Source of the DNA: Hyphococcus lacteus
GTDB taxonomy: Bacteria; Pseudomonadota; Alphaproteobacteria; Caulobacterales; Parvularculaceae
NCBI RefSeq assembly: GCF_041058985.1
Contig: NZ_JBEHZE010000001.1
Location: 992,001-1,056,000 of the forward strand
Length of the DNA stretch: 64,000 nucleotides
Direction of reading: 5' to 3'
Shown: piece after piece, positions 51,510-60,198 of the stretch
How the letters are laid out: the number at the start of each line of letters is the position of its first letter
Numbering within the stretch: position 1 is the first letter of the stretch
Made by a program: the position numbers and the translations under genes
The notes under the pieces: generated by a model
What the model was told of the DNA's origin: nothing
What the model saw: only the letters and a program-made list of their open reading frames with translations
Databases searched by the model: none

Positions 51510-51621
51510 TGACGGCTCCTTTTTTACTTCACCCTTCGAACACCGAGACCTCAATGACCGTTCCCTTTTGCGTCAAATTCGTATTAGTGTTGCGTGTTTT
51601 TAAGAATTGAGGGTGATGCGA

Positions 51622-52890
51622 ATGGGATGGTGGTTCGGAATTAAGCTTTGGAAGCGGGTATTCCTCGGATTGATTTTAGGAGTCGCGTTCGGGTTTTTCG
51701 TTTCTCAATCTATGGACCCGGTTGCTGGCGAGGCGTTGCTCGCCAAAGTGCGCATCATCGGCGACGTCTTTATTCGGCTGATCCGAATGATTGTTGTGCC
51801 GCTTGTGTTCTTTACGCTCGTGGCCGGTATCTACGCTATGGGTGATCCCAAAAAGCTGGGTACCATCGGTGTGAAAGCGTTTGTGCTTTATTTGGCCACC
51901 ACATTTTTTGCGAATCTGATCGGCCTTGGTATGGGTACCTTATTGCGCCCCGGTGCCGGTGTAGATCTTGGCGGCGCAGAGCCAAAACAAATGGGTGAAA
52001 TGCAGCCCATCGGCGAGCGCCTTATGGCGATCATTCCCGAAAACCCATTCATGGCGCTTGTTCAGGGCGATATCCTTGCGGTTATCTTTTTTGCGCTTTT
52101 ACTGGGTGTTGGTCTTTTGATGGCGCGGGAAAATGGCCAACCCGCGGGGCGGTTTTTCGAGGCGATCTCTGAGGGCATCTTAAAAATGACCCACGTCATT
52201 ATGGAGCTGGCACCGTTCGGCGTGTTTGGTTTGATTGCATACACGGCTGGGACCCAAGGTATCGAGACCTTTCAGGCAATCCTGACATTGACAATCGCGG
52301 TTTACGCGGGCTGTGCGCTGCACATGATCATTGTGTATGGTGGATTAGTGCGGATTTTCCTTGGCTTGCCGTTTGTCGGGTTCTTCCGCGGTATTCTTGA
52401 CCCAATGATGGTTGCCTATTCCACGTCATCATCTTCGGCGACGCTGCCGGTTACAATTCGCGCCGCGACCGAAAACCTAGGCATCAAGAAATCAGTCGCC
52501 GGTTCCGTGTTGCCGTTGGGTGCGACCATCAACATGGACGGCACATCACTTTATCTTGGTATTGTTGCTTTGTTCACGGCGCAGGCATTTGGCTATACGC
52601 TTGAACCGCAACATTATTTCCTAATTGCGCTGACTTGTGCCTTGGTTTCAATCGGGACGGCGGGTGTTCCATCGGCGTCATTATTCTTGCTGGCCATTGT
52701 GCTTGAGGTCTTTGACGTCTCGCCAGAGCATGTGGCGATCGTCATTGGCTTCATCTTCCCGTTTGACCGGATTCTCGACATGATGCGCACCGTCACCAAT
52801 GTCTCTGGCGATACGGCCGTCGCGACGGCGGTGGCCAAATGGGAAGGTGAGCTTGACGAGGATGTCTTCCGGTCACGGCCCCTAAGTTAG
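51622..52890 (+). CDS. Dicarboxylate/amino acid:cation symporter (DctA/GltP family)
   Basis: The 422-residue protein has the family motifs YSTSSSSATLPVTI (serine-rich re-entrant loop), LPLGATINMDGTSLYLGIVA and IGTAGVPSASLFLLA, with about eight TM helices. It imports C4-dicarboxylates or acidic amino acids with cations. Substrate cannot be set from sequence alone. The ATG at 51622 has gaggg 8 bases upstream; 51616 is an alternative. Its stop codon (taagttag) lies within the first unit of an 18-bp tandem repeat, so the last residues PLS come from the repeat. Confidence 0.92.
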   Translation: MGWWFGIKLWKRVFLGLILGVAFGFFVSQSMDPVAGEALLAKVRIIGDVFIRLIRMIVVPLVFFTLVAGIYAMGDPKKLGTIGVKAFVLYLATTFFANLIGLGMGTLLRPGAGVDLGGAEPKQMGEMQPIGERLMAIIPENPFMALVQGDILAVIFFALLLGVGLLMARENGQPAGRFFEAISEGILKMTHVIMELAPFGVFGLIAYTAGTQGIETFQAILTLTIAVYAGCALHMIIVYGGLVRIFLGLPFVGFFRGILDPMMVAYSTSSSSATLPVTIRAATENLGIKKSVAGSVLPLGATINMDGTSLYLGIVALFTAQAFGYTLEPQHYFLIALTCALVSIGTAGVPSASLFLLAIVLEVFDVSPEHVAIVIGFIFPFDRILDMMRTVTNVSGDTAVATAVAKWEGELDEDVFRSRPLS

Positions 52891-52968
52891 AGCGGGCCCC
52901 TAAGTTAGAGCGGGCCCCTAAGTTAGAGCGGGCCCCTAAGTTAGAGCGGGCCCCTAAGTTAGAGCGGG
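52879..52968 (+). repeat. Five exact copies of an 18-bp tandem repeat
   Basis: The unit cccctaagttagagcggg repeats five times without a change (52879, 52897, 52915, 52933, 52951). The first unit supplies the last sense codons and the stop of the symporter gene. Perfect identity suggests recent slippage and likely copy-number variation between strains. There are no spacers, so it is not a CRISPR. The complementary strand would read ARSNLG repeats, but no plausible gene supports that. Confidence 0.95.
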
Positions 52969-53219
52969 TATGGGCGGGGCGATTGCGCCCCGCTTGCATG
53001 CTCGGCGTCTTAGCCCTATAGAACCCCTGAATTTCGGGAAAATCTGCTTTCCCGTATCTACCAGCACGACCTCCGCTTCCTATATCGGCCCAGTGGGCCA
53101 ATCACAGGCGGAACGGGGCTGGGGATGCACCGCCGCCGGGGTAACGCCCTCGCGGTGGTTAATTTGCTTATGCGGTATTTGCCGCTAAATTTGTTGGTTT
53201 TGATACCGAAAGGATATTG
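52891..53219. other. Repeat-bearing intergenic region before ffh
   Basis: After the tandem repeat there is a GC-rich hairpin gcggggcg-attg-cgccccgc (about 52973-52992) without a T-run, a second hairpin cgggaaa-atctgc-tttcccg at 53035-53054, and a caccgc / gcggtg stem nearer to ffh (about 53130-53160). I see no gene. I looked for an SRP RNA (conserved GGAAGG/AGCA apical loop) because ffh is next, and did not find one. The ffh promoter must lie in the last 150 bases. Confidence 0.6.
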
Positions 53220-54761
53220 ATGTTTGATAGTCTTAGCGATCGTTTAGGCGCTATTTTCGAAGGCCTCCGTGGACGCGGTGCCCTAGAGGAAAAAGACGTT
53301 AATGAGGCTCTGCGGGAGGTGCGTATTGCGCTTCTTGAGGCCGACGTCGCGCTGCCGGTTGCTAAGGAATTTATCAGCAAGGTTAAAGAACGCGCGATTG
53401 GCGCTGAAGTGCTGCGCTCGGTCACGCCGGGTCAACAGGTCGTCAAAATCGTCCACGACGCACTGGTTGAGATGCTCGGCGGCGCGGACAAGACCGACCT
53501 TGATTTCGCAACTACGCCGCCCGCCGTCATTATGATGGTCGGTCTTCAGGGGGCTGGTAAAACGACGTCGACGGCAAAAATCGCTCTTCGCTTGCAAAAG
53601 CGTGAGAAAAAGAAAGTCCTGATGGCGTCGCTCGACACGCGCCGCCCCGCCGCACAAGAGCAACTCGCTATCTTGGGTGAGCAGGCGGAGGTGAAAACGC
53701 TTCCGATCATCGCCGGGCAAAGTCCTCGTGACATCGCCAAGCGCGCCCTGGAGGCCGGACGTTTGGGCGGCTTTGATGTGGTGATGCTCGATACCGCGGG
53801 GCGACTTTCGATTGACGAACAGTTGATGGCCGAGATCGCCGATATTCATACAGCATCCGATCCGATCGAGACGCTATTGGTCGTTGATGCGTTGACCGGT
53901 CAAGACGCTGTTTCAACGGCTGAGAAATTTAAAGCGCGCGTTCCGGTCTCTGGTGTCGTCATGACACGGATTGATGGCGATGCGCGCGGCGGTGCTGCGC
54001 TTTCAATGCGTGCCGTGACGGGTGCGCCCATTAAATTTGTTGGTGTCGGCGAAAAGATTGATGCGCTTGATACGTTTGAGCCAGAACGTATGGCGGGCCG
54101 TATTTTGGGCATGGGCGATATTGTTTCGCTCGTTGAAAAAGCCAGCCTCGAAATGGACGAGGCCAAGGCGAAAAAAGCCGCCAAGAAAATGGCAAAAGGC
54201 GAGTTCGATATGGACGACCTCGCCGACCAGTTTCGCCAGATGCGCAGCATGGGCGGCATGGGCGCGATTCTTGGTATGATGCCTGGCATGGGCAAAATGA
54301 AAAAGATGGTTGATCAAGCTGGTGGTTTGGATGACAAAGAAATTGTTCATCAAGAAGCAATCATCAGCTCAATGACAAAGGCAGAGCGCAAAAAGCCCGC
54401 GCTTTTGAATGCGTCACGTAAAAAGCGGATTGCCAAAGGTTCGGGCACCAGTGTTCAGCAGGTGAACAAGCTGATCAAGGCCCATCGTCAAATGGCCGAT
54501 ATGATGAAAAAACTCGGCAAAGGCGGGATGAAAGGCATGGCCAAACAGCTCGCTGGTATGGGCGGCATGGGTGGCGGTCTGGGCGGAATGCTTGGCGGTG
54601 GCGGCGGTCCAGATGCGGCGGAAATGCTCAAGGGTCCGAAAGGCGAAAAAGCACCCAATCCAGATGATCTTGATTTTGATGCCATTGAAAAGGCGCTATC
54701 CGGCAAGGGGGCAATGCCGCCGGGTCTTGGTGGGCTGCCGGGCATGGGTAAGAAAAAATAA
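53220..54761 (+). CDS. ffh: Signal recognition particle protein Ffh
   Basis: Ffh binds SRP RNA and signal sequences of nascent inner-membrane proteins and delivers them to FtsY. The 513-residue protein has the N domain, the G domain with GLQGAGKTTSTAKIA, DTRRPAAQEQL, DTAGR and TRIDGDARGGAALS, and a Met/Gly-rich M domain (e.g. MRSMGGMGAILGMMPGMGKM) with the SRP RNA-binding SRKKRIAKGSGTSVQQVNKL. The aaagga site precedes the ATG at 53220. rpsP follows after 92 bases. Confidence 0.97.
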   Translation: MFDSLSDRLGAIFEGLRGRGALEEKDVNEALREVRIALLEADVALPVAKEFISKVKERAIGAEVLRSVTPGQQVVKIVHDALVEMLGGADKTDLDFATTPPAVIMMVGLQGAGKTTSTAKIALRLQKREKKKVLMASLDTRRPAAQEQLAILGEQAEVKTLPIIAGQSPRDIAKRALEAGRLGGFDVVMLDTAGRLSIDEQLMAEIADIHTASDPIETLLVVDALTGQDAVSTAEKFKARVPVSGVVMTRIDGDARGGAALSMRAVTGAPIKFVGVGEKIDALDTFEPERMAGRILGMGDIVSLVEKASLEMDEAKAKKAAKKMAKGEFDMDDLADQFRQMRSMGGMGAILGMMPGMGKMKKMVDQAGGLDDKEIVHQEAIISSMTKAERKKPALLNASRKKRIAKGSGTSVQQVNKLIKAHRQMADMMKKLGKGGMKGMAKQLAGMGGMGGGLGGMLGGGGGPDAAEMLKGPKGEKAPNPDDLDFDAIEKALSGKGAMPPGLGGLPGMGKKK

Positions 54762-54853
54762 TCTTTATGCAAAGCAAAAGGAGATTGGCTTTCGATCAGC
54801 CAGTTTCTCAGGAAAATTAAAAACGAAATCGAACAACCTAAAGGAAAACTAAA

Positions 54854-55240
54854 ATGGCTCTAAAAATCAGACTGGCCCGTGGCGGCTCAAAGAAACGTCC
54901 GTTCTATTCAATCGTTGTTGCTGACTCGCGTTCTCCGCGTGATGGCCGCTTCATCGAAAAAGTTGGCACCTATAACCCGCTTCTCGCAAAGACCGACGAG
55001 AACCGTGTTCAGTATAATGAAGAACGCGTGAAATATTGGCTTGAAAAAGGTGCTAAAGCGACTGACCGTGTAGCGCGTTTCCTCGCCGTCAATGGTCTTG
55101 TGAAATGGGAAGCTGGCAAAAATCCGAAAAAAGGTGAGCCAGGCGCAAAAGCAAAAGAGCGTGCCGAAGAGCGCGCAGAAAAAGAAGCGGCGGCGAATGC
55201 ACCAGCAGAAGCGCCAGCGGAAGAAGCAGCGGCTGAATAA
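54854..55240 (+). CDS. rpsP: 30S ribosomal protein S16
   Basis: S16 is a small-subunit assembly protein. The N-terminal IRLARGGSKKRPFYSIVVAD and the RFIEKVGTYNPL block are conserved. The protein is 128 residues with an Ala/Glu/Lys-rich tail, as is usual in alphaproteobacteria. A good aaagga site precedes the ATG. ffh-rpsP is a standard pair. The next genes are normally rimM, trmD and rplS, but here a terminator follows and those genes are absent from the window. Confidence 0.97.
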   Translation: MALKIRLARGGSKKRPFYSIVVADSRSPRDGRFIEKVGTYNPLLAKTDENRVQYNEERVKYWLEKGAKATDRVARFLAVNGLVKWEAGKNPKKGEPGAKAKERAEERAEKEAAANAPAEAPAEEAAAE

Positions 55241-55266
55241 AGTCTACTGTTTTCTGGATCGACATC

Positions 55267-55302
55267 GCCCCGGTGTGCTTGAATGCGCGCCGGGGCTATT
55301 TT
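55267..55302 (+). terminator. Terminator after rpsP
   Basis: 12-bp stem gccccggtgtgc / gcgcgccggggc including two G-U pairs, loop ttgaat, followed by tatttt. It separates rpsP from the alanine symporter gene. Confidence 0.8.
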
Positions 55303-55517
55303 GTTCGGATAGCGCGCCGGGTGATCTGGGGCGTTGCCTGAGTTATTATAGGGCTGTCAGCGCTGTTACCCTTAACCGGGCGCGTATTTTTTCCTCTTTT
55401 GTGCGCTTATCGCACTTATGTACACACCCTTGCAGATGACTGCCAGTGCCGCGTATGTTGCGCCGTTTAAGGGAAAAAGCGCGCAAATGTGCGTTGCGAA
55501 GAAGGGGTCGCGTTTAA

Positions 55518-56963
55518 GTGCAAGAACACATTGCTTTCGTTAATTCGTTAGTTTGGGGATCAGACAGTATTCCCTATCCGCCCGTATTGCTCCTATTGCT
55601 GGGCACCGGGCTTTATTTGATGTTTCGGTTGGGCTTTATGCCCATCAAGAAACTACCTTATGCGATCGGGCAGTTGGTCAAAGGCGGCAAACGCCATGAC
55701 GCTGAAGAGGGGGACGTTTCTCCTTTTGGCGCCTTGATGACTGCGCTTTCTTCGACAATCGGAACCGGCAACATCGCCGGTGTTGCTGTCGCAATTGCGA
55801 TTGGTGGTCCGGGTGCCGTGTTTTGGATGTGGGTTACGGCCTTCGTCGGCATGGCGTCGAAATATGCTGAGGGCGTATTGGCGGTAAAATTCCGCGAAGT
55901 TGACGCCTCTGGTCGCCATGTCGGTGGGCCGATGTATTACATCAAAAACGGTATGGGCTCGAAATGGGCTTGGTTAGGCGCGCTTTTTGCCCTTTTTGGT
56001 ATCTTGGCCGCATGGGGGACTGGGGCGTCAATTCAGGCCAATTCAATTGCTGATGCGCTCAATAATACTTACTCGATTTCTCCATTGATTTCTGGTCTCG
56101 TGCTTGCTGGGGGTGCGGCTGCCGTTATTCTTGGTGGCATCACTCGGATCGCGTCAGTGGCGAGTAAACTGGTGCCGACGATGGCGGCGGCATATCTCCT
56201 CGCGGGCATTGCGGTTTTGATCATTAATGTTGATGCGGTTCCGGCGGCTTTCACGTCCATTATTACGAGCGCGTTCGGGTATGACGCTGCAAAAGGCGGT
56301 ATTGTGGGCGGTCTTTTGTTGATCGCCATGCAAAAGGGTGTCGCGCGGGGGATATTCTCTAACGAGGCCGGTCAAGGCTCCGCCCCGATTGCGCACGCGG
56401 CAGCAAAGAACAAAGACCCGGTCAATCAGGGCGTAATTGCCATGCTTGGTACGTTCATCGACACGATTATTGTTTGCTCGATTACGGCTTTGGTCATTCT
56501 TTCCGCGGGGATCATTCCTGATGCCTGTGCGCCGTTCGTGCGTGAATCGCTAACGGTTCTTCCTGCTGGTTGTGAAACCGGCGCGCCGCTGACGGTGAAT
56601 GCGTTCAATCAGGCGCTGCCGGGAATCGGATCACATATCGTTACGATCGGTCTGGCGTTGTTTGGTTTCACGACCATCCTTGGCTGGAGTTATTATGGCG
56701 AGCGATGTTCGGAATTCCTGTTCGGTGAGAAGATTATCACGCCATTCCGTGTCACATGGATATTGGTCACGTTCTTGGGAGCGGCCGTGCTTATGCTCGA
56801 AGAGGGCGGTGCGATTACCGATGTGGTCAGTATCTTCTGGCTGATCGCAGATACCCTTACAGGCCTAATGGCCGCGCCAAATTTGGTGGCGCTGTTGGTC
56901 TTGTCACCGCTTGTGGCAAAGCTGACACGGGATTATTTCGCGCGGGAAAAAGCGGCGGATTAA
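55518..56963 (+). CDS. Alanine/glycine:cation symporter (AGCS family)
   Basis: The 481-residue protein has about 11 TM helices and the AGCS marks SSTIGTGNIAGVAVAIAIGG, GPGAVFWMWVTAFVGMASKY and NEAGQGSAPIAHAAAK. It takes up alanine or glycine with Na+ or H+. The GTG at 55518 follows a gaagggg site. It sits where rimM-trmD would be expected. Confidence 0.93.
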   Translation: MQEHIAFVNSLVWGSDSIPYPPVLLLLLGTGLYLMFRLGFMPIKKLPYAIGQLVKGGKRHDAEEGDVSPFGALMTALSSTIGTGNIAGVAVAIAIGGPGAVFWMWVTAFVGMASKYAEGVLAVKFREVDASGRHVGGPMYYIKNGMGSKWAWLGALFALFGILAAWGTGASIQANSIADALNNTYSISPLISGLVLAGGAAAVILGGITRIASVASKLVPTMAAAYLLAGIAVLIINVDAVPAAFTSIITSAFGYDAAKGGIVGGLLLIAMQKGVARGIFSNEAGQGSAPIAHAAAKNKDPVNQGVIAMLGTFIDTIIVCSITALVILSAGIIPDACAPFVRESLTVLPAGCETGAPLTVNAFNQALPGIGSHIVTIGLALFGFTTILGWSYYGERCSEFLFGEKIITPFRVTWILVTFLGAAVLMLEEGGAITDVVSIFWLIADTLTGLMAAPNLVALLVLSPLVAKLTRDYFAREKAAD

Positions 56964-56979
56964 CACCACACAACAATCC

Positions 56980-57009
56980 CACTGCAACGCTTGCGAGAGT
57001 GTTGCAGTG
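56980..57009 (+). other. Stem-loop between the AGCS and outer-membrane protein genes
   Basis: An 11-bp stem (actgcaacgct / agtgttgcagt, one G-U pair) encloses a short loop. No T-run follows, so it is not a classical intrinsic terminator. It may attenuate readthrough or stabilise the upstream mRNA. Confidence 0.5.
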
Positions 57010-57047
57010 CGGGCTATCTTGAGCGCGAAACATCAAAGGAGCGTTTC

Positions 57048-57755
57048 GTGAATCGAGTGAATGCGTTTTCTACAACGCTCTTTGTAGCGGGCATTTTTGT
57101 CGCCACATCAACTATTGCGGCGGCGCAAGAGCCAGCCAAAGACGGGATCTATCTGCGTGCTGGCGCGGGCGTAAACTTCGCCAGTGATTGGTCACAAGAT
57201 TATACCTATAACCCTGACGCAACATTTGTGACGCCGCCTCCAACGGGGCAGGCGGTGAATAATGACAAAGGGTTAGTTGCGGCATTTGCTGTCGGGTTTG
57301 ATTATGCCGATGGTATCCGAACAGAGCTCGAATATCGTTATGCGACGTCGCAAATTGATGGTGTTTTGATCAATGATGCGGTGGCCGGGCCAACCGTATC
57401 GACACCGGTGAATGACGATATTGTGGCGCATTTGCTGATGACGAATTTTTATTTTGATTTCACCAATAAAAGCCCTCTGACGCCCTTTATTGGTGGCGGC
57501 GTGGGTGGTGCTTTCGTCGAAGACGAAAGTGCAAACCGTGATGCGACGCTGGCCTATCAAGGGCGCGCAGGTGTGGCCCTGGCGATGGGTGGCGGATTTT
57601 CGGCGGATCTTGAGTATATTTATCTGCGCACCAACAAACTCGTGTTTGGTGTTGATGAAGATGACTTTGTGCCCGGTGGGCCGGTTGGTCCCAGTATCAA
57701 TGACGAGCGCTATAAAGCATCATCGGTCATGCTGTCGTTGCGCAAACAGTTCTGA
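57048..57755 (+). CDS. Outer-membrane beta-barrel protein (OmpA/OmpW-like small barrel)
   Basis: The 235-residue protein has a signal peptide (VNAFSTTLFVAGIFVATSTI, cleaved near AAA-QE), followed by alternating hydrophobic strands typical of an 8-stranded barrel (GIYLRAGAGVNFASDW, LTPFIGGGVGGAFVED). It ends in SSVMLSLRKQF with the terminal aromatic residue needed for BAM insertion. The GTG at 57048 has an aaggag site 6 bases before it. Function unknown; possibly a Surf/porin-like barrel. The LysE gene starts 12 bases after it. Confidence 0.83.
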   Translation: MNRVNAFSTTLFVAGIFVATSTIAAAQEPAKDGIYLRAGAGVNFASDWSQDYTYNPDATFVTPPPTGQAVNNDKGLVAAFAVGFDYADGIRTELEYRYATSQIDGVLINDAVAGPTVSTPVNDDIVAHLLMTNFYFDFTNKSPLTPFIGGGVGGAFVEDESANRDATLAYQGRAGVALAMGGGFSADLEYIYLRTNKLVFGVDEDDFVPGGPVGPSINDERYKASSVMLSLRKQF

Positions 57756-57767
57756 TGATCTGTTGCC

Positions 57768-58382
57768 ATGACAACTGAGCTATATCTGGCTTTTGTCGCG
57801 GCTTCGGTTCTTCTTGTTCTGACGCCCGGTCCGATGGTTGCGTTTGTGGTCGCGACCACCTTATCGCGCGGGTTGTCCCACGGGTTTGCTGCGGTTGCCG
57901 GATCCCTCATTGCCTCCGCGGTTCAGATTGTGGTTGTCGCTTTTGGGCTAACCGCATTGTTGACCACGGCAGCGTCAGCTTTTTTCTGGCTCAAATGGAT
58001 TGGTGTTTTCTATCTAGCATATCTTGCAGTCCGTGCTTTTCGGGCTCCGGTCGAAGATTTGACGGCAAAGACCACAGTTAAGAGCGGCGGTTGGTGGCGG
58101 AGTTTCTTTGAGGGGCTTGTGGTCAATCTGACCAACCCTAAGGCATTGTTGTTTCACGGGGCTTTTCTGCCGCTCTTTATCACCCCGACCGCGCCCGTTG
58201 GTCCGCAATTCTTGGTGCTCGGCATTACGTTCTTGGCGGTTGGGTGCGCCCTTGATAGTCTCTGGGCCCTGACAGCAGCGCGCTCAAGGCCCGTTCTCAT
58301 GCGGTTGGGCCGTTGGCGGCACCGGATCACGGGCGGCGTCCTTTTGACCGCTGCGGCGGGCTTGGCGCTGGTCCGAAAATAG
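57768..58382 (+). CDS. LysE-family translocator (RhtB type)
   Basis: The 204-residue protein has about six TM helices. The conserved N-terminal block is LTPGPMVAFVVATTLSRGLS with GFAAVAGSLIAS, and the central LVVNLTNPKALLFHGAFLP is typical of the LysE/RhtB exporters, which release amino acids or homoserine lactones. Substrate unknown. Confidence 0.93.
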   Translation: MTTELYLAFVAASVLLVLTPGPMVAFVVATTLSRGLSHGFAAVAGSLIASAVQIVVVAFGLTALLTTAASAFFWLKWIGVFYLAYLAVRAFRAPVEDLTAKTTVKSGGWWRSFFEGLVVNLTNPKALLFHGAFLPLFITPTAPVGPQFLVLGITFLAVGCALDSLWALTAARSRPVLMRLGRWRHRITGGVLLTAAAGLALVRK

Positions 58383-58505
58383 CGTTTCTGCTGTCTTTGC
58401 CAAAATAAATAGCGCTTTCGGTCATTACGACGCCTTCAAAATCGCTTTCCACTGGGTTAGACCGGCGCGAATATTTTTATCATCGCTCCCAAGGAGATTT
58501 ATTTT

Positions 58506-59468
58506 ATGGCCCGCAAAAAAATTGCGCTTATTGGCGCAGGTATGATTGGCGGCACGCTCGCTCACCTCGCAGCTCAAAAAGAACTCGGCGACGTCGTCCT
58601 GTTTGATATTGCCGAAGGCATCCCAGAGGGAAAAGGCCTTGATATTGCGGAAAGCTCACCGGTTGACGGATATGACAGCCGCCTAAAAGGCACCCAAGAC
58701 TATAAAGATATCGCCGACGCGGATGTCTGCATCGTTACTGCGGGTGTTGCACGCAAGCCGGGCATGAGCCGTGATGACCTTTTGGGCATCAATCTAAAAG
58801 TTATGAAGTCCGTTGGCGAAGGCATTAAAGCGCACGCGCCAAACGCATTGGTCATCTGCATTACCAACCCGCTTGATGCGATGGTATGGGCGCTTCAGAA
58901 ATTCTCTGGTCTGCCGAAAGAAAAAGTTGTCGGTATGGCCGGTATTCTCGATAGCGCACGCTTCCGTTATTTTCTCGCAGAAGAGTTCGACGTTTCCGTT
59001 GAGAGTGTAACGGCGTTTGTGCTTGGCGGTCACGGCGACACTATGGTGCCGCTAGAGCGCTATTCTACGGTTGCTGGTATTCCCCTTCCTGATCTGGTCG
59101 AGATGGGTTGGACAACGCAAGACAAGATCAACTCAATCATTGACCGGACGCGTAAAGGCGGCGGCGAGATTGTTGCGCTACTTAAAACGGGTTCAGCTTA
59201 TTATGCGCCTGCGGCGTCAGCTATTCAGATGGCTGAAAGCTATCTTCGCGATAAAAAGCTGGTTGTGCCTTGTGCGGCGTATCTTTCAGGCGAATATGGC
59301 CTAAATGATCTTTATGTTGGTGTACCGATTGTTCTTGGCTCTGGTGGTTGCGAACGCATCGTTCAAGTGAATTTCACTGCCGAAGAAAAAGCAATGTTCG
59401 AAAATTCCGTCGGCGCGGTCCGTGAGCTTATGGATGCCTGCATCAAGCTTGACCCTAGCCTTGGCTAG
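58506..59468 (+). CDS. mdh: Malate dehydrogenase
   Basis: Mdh oxidises malate to oxaloacetate with NAD+. The 320-residue protein is the LDH-like type: GAGMIGGTLAHLAA (NAD binding), VTAGVARKPGMSRDDLL, ITNPLDAMVWALQKFSG, and the catalytic His in GGHGDTMVPL. The site aaggag precedes the ATG. In most alphaproteobacteria mdh is followed by sucC, sucD and sucA. Here a terminator ends the unit at once. Confidence 0.97.
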   Translation: MARKKIALIGAGMIGGTLAHLAAQKELGDVVLFDIAEGIPEGKGLDIAESSPVDGYDSRLKGTQDYKDIADADVCIVTAGVARKPGMSRDDLLGINLKVMKSVGEGIKAHAPNALVICITNPLDAMVWALQKFSGLPKEKVVGMAGILDSARFRYFLAEEFDVSVESVTAFVLGGHGDTMVPLERYSTVAGIPLPDLVEMGWTTQDKINSIIDRTRKGGGEIVALLKTGSAYYAPAASAIQMAESYLRDKKLVVPCAAYLSGEYGLNDLYVGVPIVLGSGGCERIVQVNFTAEEKAMFENSVGAVRELMDACIKLDPSLG

Positions 59469-59489
59469 TTCTTGACGAATTACGAATTG

Positions 59490-59526
59490 AAAGGCCGCTC
59501 GCAAGTGTTGTGAGCGGCCTTTTTCT
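59490..59526 (+). terminator. Rho-independent terminator after mdh
   Basis: 11-bp stem aaaggccgctc / gagcggccttt, loop including gcaagtgttgt, then a T-run. Confidence 0.92.
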
Positions 59527-59697
59527 TTGAGTGTATGGTTAACGCTTTAGTCACTGCCATGTCTTAGTCTTGGTAATATCTTCACTTGATTTCGCCGATA
59601 AGAAATATTCGGCTTCGCACAAATCCGTTGTGCCGCAATAAGCATCATGCTTCCCAATTTGAAATATTAGTCCCGCAACGCCGGGGGGAGTATAAAT

Positions 59698-60198
59698 ATG
59701 CGTGCGTGTTTCGCCGTAGCCTCAAAATTTGGTTTTGCCGCAGCGGCTTCAGTCATATTAATGCCGGGGCATGTTGCTGCGCAAAGCTCGGGTAATCTTT
59801 TATTTGACGGCCTTATTTTGGATGTCTGCATTTTGACAGTGACAGCATCTGGGACGCTTACGCCGAACGCTACTTATACAGAGTTATCAAGCTCTAATGG
59901 TGGCGGAGCCCCGGGTGGCGCGACAGCCGTTACAACAAGCTCGAATTTTAATCTGGTCATTGATGCGCCGGTTGGTTTTTCTTCGATGCCATCAGGCGGC
60001 GATACGAGTGTGACATATGATTCTTCGGTTACGGCGTCCGGGGTGACAATATTAGGGGGTGTGGGCGCTGGCGTGCTTTCTGGTCTGGGTTTGGGGCTGA
60101 CGAATTTGTCTATAGGCGCGAGCGCCACAAAAGCGGCGGGGGTTTTTCCGGCTGGATCTTATCAACTTCCGGTGACGGTACGATGCGTCTCATCATAG
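59698..60198 (+). CDS. Exported two-cysteine protein, possibly pilin-like
   Basis: I cannot name a family. The 166-residue product has a signal peptide (cleaved near HVAA-QS), then Cys44 in DVCILTVTASGTL and Cys163 five residues before the end (VTVRCVSS). The middle is rich in Gly, Ser, Thr and Val and predicted to be beta-strand. A disulfide between a first-strand Cys and a C-terminal strand resembles spore coat U / pilin-like subunits secreted by chaperone-assisted routes. The ggggggagt site precedes the ATG. Its 3' end overlaps the next gene by 16 bases. Confidence 0.6.
   Translation: MRACFAVASKFGFAAAASVILMPGHVAAQSSGNLLFDGLILDVCILTVTASGTLTPNATYTELSSSNGGGAPGGATAVTTSSNFNLVIDAPVGFSSMPSGGDTSVTYDSSVTASGVTILGGVGAGVLSGLGLGLTNLSIGASATKAAGVFPAGSYQLPVTVRCVSS

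Noticed and set aside
52879..52968. CRISPR-like array
   Set aside because: Units are directly adjacent without spacers, and no cas genes are present.
52793..53101. Minus-strand frame with five ARSNLG repeats
   Set aside because: It is produced by reading the 18-bp tandem repeat on the other strand and runs into the symporter gene. No ribosome site or family supports it.
53000..53219. Possible SRP (4.5S) RNA near ffh
   Set aside because: The conserved GGAAGG/AGCA apical loop is absent.
56980..57009. Intrinsic terminator after the alanine symporter
   Set aside because: The stem is good but no T-run follows. I list it only as a stem-loop.
59535..59542. CtrA half-site (TTAACCAT on the minus strand) upstream of the secreted operon
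   Set aside because: A single 8-base match is expected by chance in 64 kb, and the second half-site is missing.
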